Assembly (NCBI GenBank): GCA_020847555.1
Contig: JADLBT010000423.1
Location: forward strand, 1-14,699
Direction: 5' to 3'
Origin: Gemmataceae bacterium
Lineage (GTDB): Bacteria; Planctomycetota; Planctomycetia; Gemmatales; Gemmataceae
Length of the DNA stretch: 14,699 nt
This document shows positions 14,699 through 14,699 of this stretch, piece after piece. Under the pieces are notes generated by a model that ran no database searches, was not told where the DNA came from, and saw nothing but the letters and a program-made list of their open reading frames with translations. Within the stretch, counting starts at the first letter, position 1; each line of letters opens with the position of its first letter. A program made the translations under genes and the position numbers.

Positions 14699-14699
14699 G

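Overview
This is a very GC-rich window (about 70% by eye). It most resembles a chromosomal segment from a planctomycete, probably a relative of Gemmata. The pointers are an exported beta-propeller protein whose mature N-terminus begins NWPRFRGPNG, an exported alpha/beta-hydrolase with a long C-terminal domain, a zinc-ribbon Ser/Thr kinase, a DUF2934 protein, GTG and TTG starts, and intergenic spaces filled with hairpin repeats. The placement rests on recalled family resemblance, not on a search.

Left block, plus strand (3-3955): the C-terminal part of a HAD-family hydrolase, an exported serine hydrolase, and a tail-anchored Ser/Thr protein kinase with an N-terminal zinc ribbon. Central block, minus strand (4116-13190): listed in transcription order from the right, it holds an exported beta-propeller protein, an ACS-type MFS transporter, a two-cluster ferredoxin, biotin carboxylase (accC), a small DUF2934 protein with its own terminator, an ECF transporter T component and ATPase (cbiQ, cbiO), a uronate isomerase (uxaC-like) and GAR formyltransferase (purN). 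Right block, plus strand (13362-14321): a phosphatidylserine decarboxylase with an unusual Cys-containing N-terminal extension, followed by a repeat-rich tail. A weak reading frame enters from the right edge.

Most genes appear to be separate transcription units with unrelated housekeeping roles: purine synthesis, fatty-acid carboxylation, phospholipid synthesis, electron transfer and vitamin or metal uptake. Only cbiQ-cbiO (overlapping expression signals) and uxaC-purN (16-nt gap) look tightly coupled. The uronate isomerase and the hexuronate-type MFS carrier could serve the same sugar-acid pathway but are about 4 kb apart.

The most notable material is between the genes. At least three kinds of dispersed element are visible. 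The first is a hairpin family built on AAAGCCCACGGG and its complement, with one single-hairpin and up to three double-hairpin copies. The second is a GC palindrome at 11875-11916 with a degenerate relative near 531-582. The third is a foldback element at 14370-14464. Short 7-bp tandem tracts accompany several of them. I saw no tRNA, rRNA, CRISPR array, insertion sequence or prophage gene.
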